Made by a program: the position numbers and the translations under genes
Assembly (NCBI RefSeq): GCF_000317285.1
Contig: NZ_AJLN01000066.1
Span: 1-64,000, forward strand
From: Chlorogloeopsis fritschii PCC 6912
GTDB taxonomy: Bacteria > Cyanobacteriota > Cyanobacteriia > Cyanobacteriales > Nostocaceae
DNA length: 64,000 nucleotides
Direction: 5' to 3'
The notes under the pieces: model-generated
The model's database searches: none
What the model saw: only the letters and a program-made list of their open reading frames with translations
What the model was told of the DNA's origin: nothing
Part shown: positions 45,359-53,073 of the stretch, one piece after another
How the letters are laid out: every line of letters begins with the position of its first letter
Position numbering within the stretch: the first letter of the stretch is position 1

Positions 45359-45716
45359 ATAAGTTCTGTAAGTAATAGTAATTTAGTTTTAATTTATACT
45401 AAATAAACTTTATTTTGTCTAATCGGTGTTAGGCTTTAAAGCCATTTCTAAAAGCTCTATAATTAGAGATTTTAGAAGCTTAAACAATAAAAATGGCAAT
45501 TTTTATTTTTTGTTTTTTAAGTGTAATTACTTAAAATATTATTAACACCTTTTTTATTCATAACTCATAATTTTGTTTACCGCTAGAGTTATGTGCAGAG
45601 TCTTACTTCTCCCCAGTTGCTTTGAAAACTATGAGTGCTAGTGCAGCACCAGACATAAAATAGATACTTGGTGCTCAAGTACGAATAGCCTTTTTTTGGA
45701 AATTTGCCAATCGCTT
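45359..45716. other. Divergent spacer REC-GAF / raf1
   Basis: About 358 bases between divergent genes, presumably both promoters. It contains the palindrome GGCTTTAAAGCC (45431-45442) and AT-rich stretches (45480-45560). No gene-like frame. Confidence 0.5.
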
Positions 45717-46799
45717 ATGACTGACCTACCACCCAACGCTCACAATCAGATAGATAATGACAATGTCGCCCAAGAGTTGCTACGAAAATTGCGACAAAAA
45801 CAAGGCAACTGGGTGGAATGGGGACAAGGATGTGCCTACTTACAAAAAGCTGGTTATAGTCCCCAGGCGATTTTTGAAGCTACAGGCTTTGAGCCATCGC
45901 AACAAAATCAGGTTATTGTCGGCTCGCAAGTTTACAATTCTTTAGAAAAGGAAGGAGCATCACAAGAGGTACTTTCAAATTATTCCCAGCGAGGCAGCGA
46001 CATTTTGTACGAGCTGCGCTTGCTTAACCAACAAGAGCGTGCTGCTGCTGCTACACTCACCTGGCAACACAAACTAGATGCACTTGAGGCGCGGGAAGTT
46101 GCAAAGGCAATTAAAGATTTCTCTCGTTTCCGTGAATTGCCCCAAGGTTTTTCCAATCATCCCGGTGATGCGGTTGCCTATCAATGTTGGAAACTGGCGC
46201 GACAAAACTCAGATTTTCAAGTGCGATCGCGTTTAATTGCCAAGGGTTTAAAATTTGCACATACGCAACCTGCTAGGCAACAAATAGAACAATTATTAAC
46301 AGATTTTACTGTTGTACCTAAAAAACCTGCACCAAGTTTACCGTTGTATAGACCAGAATCAGAGGAAGAAATGCCTCGCCTGGTACCAGTAGTAGGTGAG
46401 TTACCATTAACACCACAAGACCTACAAGCAGTTCCTTTAGTAGAAGAAATTGGGCCATTTCGCATGGTTAAATTTGCTGGAGAACAAGCTTGGGTTCCCT
46501 TACCTGGTTGGCAGCTGGTATTGGGTGCAGAAGATCCGGTAGTAATTTTGTGTAATAGCGATCGCCTACCAAATCAAACACAAAATACTGTAGAACCAGT
46601 AATGGTAGTTATTGATCGCGCTCAACGGCGATGGGATGCAATTAGCTACTTTGTGGTGAACAATTCTGGGGAATTAGATTTTCAGTGGTTTGAAACAGAA
46701 CCAGAAGTTCCTTTATTAGGGCGAATTATCGTGATTGTGCGACCGAAGAGAATTGTAGATGAGGAAGTAACTAAGGATGCTTGGCAAATTGATGAGTAG
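45717..46799 (+). CDS. raf1: RuBisCO accumulation factor 1
   Basis: 360 residues from ATG 45717 (MTDLPPNAHN); the frame is open 21 bases further upstream from a TTG. Raf1 is a dimeric chaperone that holds RbcL dimers during form I RuBisCO assembly. The helical N-terminal domain (about 20-190: LRQKQGNWVEWGQGCAYLQ, YNSLEKEGAS, YELRLLNQQERAAAATLTW) binds RbcL, and the beta-rich C-terminal domain (about 225-345) dimerises. A Pro-rich linker joins them (KKPAPSLPLYRPES). RuBisCO genes are not in the window. Confidence 0.95.
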   Translation: MTDLPPNAHNQIDNDNVAQELLRKLRQKQGNWVEWGQGCAYLQKAGYSPQAIFEATGFEPSQQNQVIVGSQVYNSLEKEGASQEVLSNYSQRGSDILYELRLLNQQERAAAATLTWQHKLDALEAREVAKAIKDFSRFRELPQGFSNHPGDAVAYQCWKLARQNSDFQVRSRLIAKGLKFAHTQPARQQIEQLLTDFTVVPKKPAPSLPLYRPESEEEMPRLVPVVGELPLTPQDLQAVPLVEEIGPFRMVKFAGEQAWVPLPGWQLVLGAEDPVVILCNSDRLPNQTQNTVEPVMVVIDRAQRRWDAISYFVVNNSGELDFQWFETEPEVPLLGRIIVIVRPKRIVDEEVTKDAWQIDE

Positions 46800-46836
46800 T
46801 TAAAGCTCAAGATACTTAGTGATAAACATTTTTCTC

Positions 46837-49383
46837 TTACTCGCATTCTCCCTGGGTTAGTTCAAGAATTTCATCAAAGCAAAAATTACGTACAAGTTTT
46901 GTGAGTTTGTCTGCCAGGGCAGAATGAGTTTTGGGAATTAACTCAATCAGTTGAACAATCTTATCAGCATCAACTTCTAAGGCTGCTTGACACATTTGTT
47001 CTCTCCAAGAGGGGGGCATCACTATCAAATCGTCTGACTTGAGCTTGTTTTCTAATCTGAAGTTACTGTTATATACCTGTGTTTGTTTGCTCTCCTGCTG
47101 TTGGGTATAAATATACTTAACTCCTAAATGTTTAGCTATCTTCTCAAAGATAATCTGCTCTTGGAAAGGTTTGCGGACAAAATCATCACAACCTACAGCT
47201 AGGATGTTGGCTCGCTGTTCTTCAAAGGCACTGGCAGTCAGAGCGATGATGATCGTGCGGGAAGAAGACACGGCGGGTAAGTTATCCCCATCTTGTTGAT
47301 TCCTCTCCATTGCCTTAATCTGCTTGGTAGATTGATAGCCATCCATCAAAGGCATTCGCATATCCATCCAAATCAGATGGGGGTGCCACTGCTGCCAAAT
47401 GGTGACTGCTTCTTGTCCATCACTTGCACTGCAAGTATCAAAACCAACGCTTTGCAACAATTGTACTAACAGTTCCCGATTCTCCTGATGGTCATCAACT
47501 ACAAGAATTCGGTATGCTGGTTCGTTATTAGCAAGCCTGAGAACTCGTCTTTGAGTTGTCTGAGCAACTTCTTCTGGTAATTTAGCTATTTGGACTTGTA
47601 CATCAAACCGAAAAATAGTTCCCTGCCCAAAAGTACTGTTGCAACAGAGTTCTCCTCCCATCAACTGCACAAACTGGTGGCTAATAGCTAGTCCCAGCCC
47701 AGTACCTTCCTTGATTTGAACACCACTGCTAGTTTGCACAAACGGTTTAAATAAATCTTTCATTTCTTCTGGTGCAATTCCGCATCCAGTGTCTTCAACC
47801 TCGAAAAAGAGGAAAGGGAGAGGGAGAGAGGGGGGGAGTGGGGGAGAATTATTCCCCGTGTCCTCTTCAAGTGTCCCTAGTCCCCAGTACCTAGTACCTA
47901 ACTTTGCTCGCAGCGTCACTCCCCCAGCAGAAGTGAATTTAACAGCATTACCCAAGAGGTTGATTATAATTTGCCGTAATTTACCTTCATCAGTAACGAT
48001 AAACTCAGGTAAGTCAGGTGCAAGCTCAAACTGCAGCGATAACTGTTTTGCTTCAGTTCGCACCAAAAACATTTCCTGCAAAGTTTGTAAAAAAGTTCTT
48101 AAATTGAAAGGTACGGGCTTAAGAGCAACACGTCCTGCCTCAATTTTAGACATCTCCAAAACGTCGTTAATTAAACCCAGCAGGTGTTTGCCACTACGGT
48201 TAATGGTAGCTAAAAATTCACATTGCTTTGGCGTAAGAGCAGGATCTCGCTCCATAAGTTGAGCAAAGCCAAGAATGGCATTCAATGGTGTGCGTAATTC
48301 GTGGCTCATATTGGCTAAAAATTCGCTCTTAGAGCGATTAGCAGCTTCGGCTTCCTGAGCTTTCATCTCCAGTTTGTGGCTGTAGTTCTCTAACTGCTCG
48401 CGCGAAATTTTTAACTGTTGTGTAAGCCAATTTACTCCAATTATTAGAAATATCACTGATACCAATCCTACTGCCACAATCGTCCCTGCTAGTTGGCGAG
48501 CCGGAGCAAAGGCTTCTTCTTGATGCATTTCCACTAGTAAGGCAAGGTCTTGGTCATTGAGCCAGCGATATACTCCAATCACTGGCACTTTCGCATAGTT
48601 AAAATAAAGACCGTAACCACTTACTCCACTCATTGCCGCATCAATGCCTTGACTGCTAACTCCTTCAGCAAATTCCTGCCTGTTGTCATTCTCTTTAGAA
48701 ATAAAAGTATTTCTCGTCACCATCGAACCAACTAAGTAGGTTTCGCCACTTTTACCTAAACCTGTACGTTCTCGGACGATGCGATCGATTCGGTCTAGGT
48801 TCAGGTGAGCTAGAATTATACCCTTGTGTTTTCCTGTTACATCGCGCAAAGGTGTTGCTAAGGTGACTGACGGTTTACCAGTAATAGGTGAAACATAAAA
48901 AATGGGAGCAAAGGAATCTCCCAGTTCAATCTTTTCAACGTAAGTCACGTTACCTAAAGGTTCATATCGACCTTCGTGTACTTTGTTAATTGATAAAATC
49001 ACTCGATTACTGCGATCGAGAATAAAAATCTCCTTTAGGCTGGGTTTGAGGCGATTTACCTTAAGTAAGTATTCAGAGAGAACTTTGTAAGCAGCTTGAT
49101 AATCTGGAGCAGATTTTGTCTGGCTCAAAAGTTTATTTACATTCGATTTTACGTCTGGAAGCTTAGTCACAAGCAGAAAATCTCGCTGTTGATCTTCAAA
49201 CCAGCGGGTGATTTCTTCTTCTTTGAGCGTTGCAGTCACATTCAGTCGATTGAAAGCAGCTTGTTTTAAAGCCTCTCTCGCTTTAAAAAAGGCAACTCCT
49301 CCTACTACACCGACACTTACTAAGGATAGGAGTAAGAAGGAACGAGTAATATTAGTGGTAAAGTATTGGTTCCAAAACTTCAT
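46837..49383 (-). CDS. Membrane hybrid histidine kinase with Cache sensor
   Basis: 848 residues. Membrane helix 1 (about 13-33), extracytoplasmic dCache-like domain (about 35-295, with ILDRSNRVILS, and YVSPITGKPSVTLATPL), helix 2 (about 297-319), coiled coil, HisKA with His361 (NMSHELRTPLNAILGFA), HATPase (NLLGNAVKFTS, DTGCGIAPEEM, GTGLGLAI), receiver with Asp674 (IWMDMRMPLMDG) and a helical C-terminus. The HATPase carries an unusual 32-residue Pro/Leu/Gly-rich insert before FEVEDTG. It lies directly downstream of an orphan solute-binding lipoprotein gene (128 bases). Confidence 0.93.
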   Translation of the reverse strand: MKFWNQYFTTNITRSFLLLSLVSVGVVGGVAFFKAREALKQAAFNRLNVTATLKEEEITRWFEDQQRDFLLVTKLPDVKSNVNKLLSQTKSAPDYQAAYKVLSEYLLKVNRLKPSLKEIFILDRSNRVILSINKVHEGRYEPLGNVTYVEKIELGDSFAPIFYVSPITGKPSVTLATPLRDVTGKHKGIILAHLNLDRIDRIVRERTGLGKSGETYLVGSMVTRNTFISKENDNRQEFAEGVSSQGIDAAMSGVSGYGLYFNYAKVPVIGVYRWLNDQDLALLVEMHQEEAFAPARQLAGTIVAVGLVSVIFLIIGVNWLTQQLKISREQLENYSHKLEMKAQEAEAANRSKSEFLANMSHELRTPLNAILGFAQLMERDPALTPKQCEFLATINRSGKHLLGLINDVLEMSKIEAGRVALKPVPFNLRTFLQTLQEMFLVRTEAKQLSLQFELAPDLPEFIVTDEGKLRQIIINLLGNAVKFTSAGGVTLRAKLGTRYWGLGTLEEDTGNNSPPLPPSLPLPFLFFEVEDTGCGIAPEEMKDLFKPFVQTSSGVQIKEGTGLGLAISHQFVQLMGGELCCNSTFGQGTIFRFDVQVQIAKLPEEVAQTTQRRVLRLANNEPAYRILVVDDHQENRELLVQLLQSVGFDTCSASDGQEAVTIWQQWHPHLIWMDMRMPLMDGYQSTKQIKAMERNQQDGDNLPAVSSSRTIIIALTASAFEEQRANILAVGCDDFVRKPFQEQIIFEKIAKHLGVKYIYTQQQESKQTQVYNSNFRLENKLKSDDLIVMPPSWREQMCQAALEVDADKIVQLIELIPKTHSALADKLTKLVRNFCFDEILELTQGECE
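47806..47901 (-). repeat. In-frame repeat-derived insertion in the kinase HATPase domain
   Basis: About 96 bases of low-complexity sequence (plus strand GGAAAGGGAGAGGGAGAGAG, then CCCTAGTCCCCAGTACCTAG and TACC) between the codons for LRAK and FFEVEDTG. The encoded GTRYWGLGTLEEDTG and PPLPPSLPLPF are foreign to the HATPase fold. The same type of GTACCTAG/GGGAG string is found between genes in Nostocales. Confidence 0.7.
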
Positions 49384-49511
49384 AAGCTATGAGCGCTTTG
49401 TTCCCACTGAAGATTTATCACCTTTTTTAATCTTCACGCAGGCTGTTGATTTTTTTACGCAATCAAAGATAATTTTCCAGATTGTTAAATTTATCTTTTA
49501 ATTTTTGGCTT

Positions 49512-50981
49512 TTATATTGCTTGCTGCCATTGCTCAAAAATTTGCTTGATCCGCGCAATTATCTCATCAGCTGCTTGTTCTGGAGATAAACCATCTGCAA
49601 TTATCCGATTGAGAGCTTTGCCCCAAACGTTCTCTTCCAAAACTAAGCTATAGGCAGGGTTTTGAGTACTATAAAATAAGCGCGTTTGACCATCAGTTAA
49701 TGTTTTGGCAACAGTCGAAATATGCGGATCGGCAGGATTAGTCCAAAAAGGATCTTTCCAAATTGGTTTAAGTACTGGAAAATTCCTACCTCCAGCAGCT
49801 TTCAGATAATCTCCCATTACCTCTGGTTGTATTAAATAGGTAAGAAAGTCCTTGGCTATTTTCTGGTTTTGAGACTGGGCAAACAAAACTACTTCTTTAA
49901 GAGTAACTAAATGACGCATCGAACTGGCATTAGGTTTGTTAGGAAAAACTATAGTGCCTAAATTGTTGCGATAAGTATCATCATCTTGGCGTACAGCGCT
50001 AGGAATTGAGAGTGTAGGATTGGGTGTCATAACCACAACACGGTTAAGCAAGTTGCGATTATTATCTGGATTTAACCACTTCACCGCTTCGGGTGGTACA
50101 TAATCCTCTTGGTAAAATTTGGCATACCAGTCTAGGCTATCAATAATACCTTGACGAACTTCGGGATCGTCAACGCGCAGTTGACCTTTAGTATCTAAAA
50201 TTTGAACATCGTATGCTTCTAAAATCTGCTCAAACAGGTAGTAAGTATCTGAAGCTCCAACGGAAAAAGGAAAGCCTAATCCATAAATTTCCTTTTTTTG
50301 CTGTCTGCGCAGATCAACCTGTACTTGTTTCCAGAACTCCCAAAAGCCAACCCAATCTTTGGGAATGTCGCTTTCTTTACGACCAACTTGTTTGATTAAA
50401 TCCCGCCAGTAAAATATTTGAATAGTTGCTTGGTGAATCGGAATAGCATAGTAGCTCCGCTTTTTATCTACATTGTTATACAAATGAACGGCTTCCAGTA
50501 CAGCCTTAGAATAAAAACTTTTGACTGGTTCAATTACATCTGAGAGATCTGCGAGCTTGCCAGCCCAAGCAAGACGCGGATTTAACTGCCTTTCAGCTAT
50601 TAAACTTATCATCAAATCGGGCGGAACACCCGCTCGAAGCGCCCTTTGTGATTTCTGTGCTAGCTCGTCATCATTATAGAAAGAAAGCTTGATTTTGTTA
50701 CCAGTTTTTTGCTCCCAGCGCTTCACAAGTTTTTGGAGTGCTTCATCCTCTTCTAAAGTAAAGCCTTTATCCCACCAAATCTTCAACACTGTATTGTCAT
50801 TAGATAACTGAGTGAGTGAGGACGATTCTAATTTAGAGGTGCTAGTACAGGCAATAATTATGAAGCAGAGTATTAATGCTATTAGCACATCCTTATAAGT
50901 TTGCTTAATTCTTCGCAAACTCCTAAGGTTTTGAGCAATTTGACCGATTCTTATTTTGAATAACATAGATATAGAACTCAC
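49512..50981 (-). CDS. Extracellular solute-binding lipoprotein (family 1)
   Basis: 489 residues. The signal ends in a lipobox (IIIAC, Cys45), so the protein is a periplasmic lipoprotein. The mature part has the family 1 (sugar-type) binding-protein pattern: LKIWWDKGFTLEEDEALQKL, YAIPIHQATIQIFYWRDLI, WYAKFYQEDYVPPEA and FLTYLIQPEVMGDYLKAAGG. Sugar-like ligands are typical. No ABC permease or ATPase is beside it; the next gene in the same direction is a Cache hybrid kinase, so it may feed that sensor instead of a transporter. Confidence 0.88.
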   Translation of the reverse strand: MSSISMLFKIRIGQIAQNLRSLRRIKQTYKDVLIALILCFIIIACTSTSKLESSSLTQLSNDNTVLKIWWDKGFTLEEDEALQKLVKRWEQKTGNKIKLSFYNDDELAQKSQRALRAGVPPDLMISLIAERQLNPRLAWAGKLADLSDVIEPVKSFYSKAVLEAVHLYNNVDKKRSYYAIPIHQATIQIFYWRDLIKQVGRKESDIPKDWVGFWEFWKQVQVDLRRQQKKEIYGLGFPFSVGASDTYYLFEQILEAYDVQILDTKGQLRVDDPEVRQGIIDSLDWYAKFYQEDYVPPEAVKWLNPDNNRNLLNRVVVMTPNPTLSIPSAVRQDDDTYRNNLGTIVFPNKPNASSMRHLVTLKEVVLFAQSQNQKIAKDFLTYLIQPEVMGDYLKAAGGRNFPVLKPIWKDPFWTNPADPHISTVAKTLTDGQTRLFYSTQNPAYSLVLEENVWGKALNRIIADGLSPEQAADEIIARIKQIFEQWQQAI

Positions 50982-51074
50982 ATTCTATATAAGTAGATAC
51001 CCTATTTAATGCCTCTTAGCGCTAAACTAACCCAGCTACGCTAATTCCACATCAAACACTTGACAGGGAAAAAG

Positions 51075-51088
51075 AGTGTATATACACT
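51075..51088. promoter_or_regulatory. MarR operator, copy 1 (upstream of marR)
   Basis: The perfect 14-bp palindrome AGTGTATATACACT ends 7 bases before the marR ATG, so binding would block its translation or transcription start. An identical copy lies at 51570-51583. Confidence 0.8.
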
Positions 51089-51095
51089 GATTGTT

Positions 51096-51554
51096 ATGCA
51101 AGACCAAAATACTCAGTTAACTTTATGTAAAAAAGTCGCCGCTACCTGTACCTGCTTTAATCTGCGCAAAGCATCGCGCGTTGTCACACAACTTTTCGAT
51201 GAAGTGCTACAACCAAGTGGATTGTTAGTGAATCAGTTTACACTTCTCGCTGCTATCAGCATAGCTGGATCGGCACCAATCACGCGCCTTGCACAAGAAT
51301 TAGTCATGGATCGAACTACATTAACACGCAACCTCAAGCCATTAGAAAGACAGGGATTAATCCAGATAGAACCTGGCAAAGATCAACGGATGCGAGTTGT
51401 AAGTTTAACAGCTGAAGGTTATGCCGCTTTAGAAAAAGCACTTCCCCTGTGGGAGGAGGCGCAAACTCTTGTGGTAGAGCAATTAGGACAACAAAGATGG
51501 AGCATATTGTTAAAAAGTTTGTCTGATACCGTTTCCACCCTCCAAAAAAGCTAA
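51096..51554 (+). CDS. MarR-family transcriptional regulator
   Basis: 152 residues from ATG 51096 (MQDQNTQLTLC); a longer frame from 51060 overlaps the operator. Winged-helix features: LLVNQFTLLAAISIAG, APITRLAQELVMDRTTLTRN (recognition helix region), LKPLERQGLIQIEPGKDQRM (wing) and RVVSLTAEGYAALEKALPL. Three Cys near the N-terminus (Cys11, 17 and 19 in LCKKVAATCTCF) could sense oxidation or metal, which is inference. Identical palindromic operators lie before it and before the next gene. Confidence 0.92.
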   Translation: MQDQNTQLTLCKKVAATCTCFNLRKASRVVTQLFDEVLQPSGLLVNQFTLLAAISIAGSAPITRLAQELVMDRTTLTRNLKPLERQGLIQIEPGKDQRMRVVSLTAEGYAALEKALPLWEEAQTLVVEQLGQQRWSILLKSLSDTVSTLQKS

Positions 51555-51569
51555 TTTTTTTGATTAATA

Positions 51570-51583
51570 AGTGTATATACACT
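51570..51583. promoter_or_regulatory. MarR operator, copy 2 (upstream of the Fe-S/SCP2 gene)
   Basis: A second perfect AGTGTATATACACT, 16 bases after the marR stop and 149 bases before the Fe-S protein start. It is identical to the copy at 51075 and is the natural site for MarR control of the downstream gene. Confidence 0.75.
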
Positions 51584-51623
51584 CTTTTTTTCTATTAGCA
51601 CTTACCAAAATCTCTCTAAAATC

Positions 51624-51660
51624 CTCCTTCCTCAGTGTTCTCCGCGTACTCTGCGGTTTG
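51624..51660 (-). repeat. Dispersed CACAGAG-type repeat, copy 3 (reverse strand)
   Basis: The complement reads CAAACCGCAGAGTACGCGGA followed by GAACACTGAGGAAGG, the same pattern as 11366-11396 and 22526-22557. It lies between the MarR operator and the Fe-S gene. Confidence 0.6.
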
Positions 51661-51731
51661 TTTATTTTCCATAACTCCTGCGTAAGTCCTGTCTATTTCC
51701 CTTAAACTTTGTTTTCACAGGATGAATATAT

Positions 51732-53072
51732 ATGCCAAAATTCGATCACCATCCGACAGTGAGACGTTTTCGCGAACAAGTACAGAGCAATGATTCCAAG
51801 TCTACTTCTGTGATTGATGCTGAGTGGTTACGCAATCTTTGTTTAGCAGCTGGGGCGGATGATGTGGGTTTTGTCGAGATTGAGCGATCGCAAATTGCCA
51901 ACCAACACCAAGACATTCTAACAGCCTTTCCGCCGACAAAAACTCTGATTAGCTTTGTATGTCGGATGAACAAAGAGAATGTTCGCAGCCCGGCACGTTC
52001 TGTTGCCAACGTAGAGTTTCACAGTACAGGTGATGAAGTTAATCATGTTGCTCGTGAAATTGTCGCTGCTCTTGAGCAACAGGGTGTACGAGCCTTAAAT
52101 CCAGCAATGGGTTTCCCAATGGAGATGGAGCGCTTCCCAGGCAAAGTTTGGGTGATTTCCCACAAACCCGTGGCAGTGGCAGCAGGCTTAGGACATATGG
52201 GAATTCACCGTAACGTCATTCATCCTAAATTTGGCAACTTCATCTTGTTGGGGACAATTTTAATAGATAAGGAAGTAACTAAATACAACCAACCCATCGA
52301 CTATAATCCTTGCTTGGAGTGTAAATTATGTGTCACAGCCTGTCCAGTGGGAGCAATTGGTACAGATGGGCACTTTAACTTCTCAGCTTGCTATACCCAT
52401 AATTATCGGGAATTTATGGGAGGATTCACAGATTGGGTAGAAAATATTGCTGAAAGTAAGAGTGCCAGAAATTACCGTCAAAAAGCGAGTAGTGCTGAAT
52501 CAGCATCAATGTGGCAAAGTCTTTCTTTTGGAGCAAACTATAAAGCTGCTTACTGCATGGCTGTTTGCCCGGCGGGAGAAGATGTGATTGCTGCGTTTTT
52601 GACAAATCGGAAAGACTTCATTCAAGAAGTAGTCAAGCCTTTAGAGAATAAAGAGGAAACTATCTATGTCGTTCCTGGCTCTGATGCGGAAGCCCATGTA
52701 AAACGTCGGTTTCCTCATAAAAAAGTAAAAAGAATTAGCAATGGATTACAGCCAAGTTCGATCCGCGGATTTCTCCGTGGTTTACCGCTAACCTTTCAAA
52801 GGAACCAATCAGAAGGTTTAGATGCAACTTACCACTTCACATTCACAGGTGCGGAGGAATGCAAAGCGACAGTAATTATTAGGGATAAGAAAATACAGGT
52901 GCATGATGGGTACGTTGGCAATGCAGATATTCATATTACTGCTGATAGTGATAATTGGCTTCGCTTTCTAGCCAAGGAGCAAAACATAATCTGGGCATTG
53001 CTGCGAAGGAAGATTCGCGTTAAAGGTTCACTCCGATTACTTCAAGCTTTCAGCAAGTGCTTTCCATCCTGA
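51732..53072 (+). CDS. 4Fe-4S protein (QueG/reductive-dehalogenase-like) with C-terminal SCP2 domain
   Basis: 446 residues. The N-terminal part (about 25-185) resembles the cobalamin-dependent QueG/reductive-dehalogenase fold (LCLAAGADDVGFVEIER, AAGLGHMGIHRNVIHPKFG). A ferredoxin segment has cluster I at Cys194/197/200/204 (CLECKLCVTACPVGAIG) and further Cys in SACYTHN and CMAVCPAGED. The C-terminal ~100 residues look like an SCP2 sterol-carrier domain (ADIHITADSDNWLRFLAKEQ). So it is probably a redox enzyme that binds a hydrophobic substrate. Controlled by the adjacent MarR. Confidence 0.82.
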   Translation: MPKFDHHPTVRRFREQVQSNDSKSTSVIDAEWLRNLCLAAGADDVGFVEIERSQIANQHQDILTAFPPTKTLISFVCRMNKENVRSPARSVANVEFHSTGDEVNHVAREIVAALEQQGVRALNPAMGFPMEMERFPGKVWVISHKPVAVAAGLGHMGIHRNVIHPKFGNFILLGTILIDKEVTKYNQPIDYNPCLECKLCVTACPVGAIGTDGHFNFSACYTHNYREFMGGFTDWVENIAESKSARNYRQKASSAESASMWQSLSFGANYKAAYCMAVCPAGEDVIAAFLTNRKDFIQEVVKPLENKEETIYVVPGSDAEAHVKRRFPHKKVKRISNGLQPSSIRGFLRGLPLTFQRNQSEGLDATYHFTFTGAEECKATVIIRDKKIQVHDGYVGNADIHITADSDNWLRFLAKEQNIIWALLRRKIRVKGSLRLLQAFSKCFPS

Positions 53073-53073
53073 T

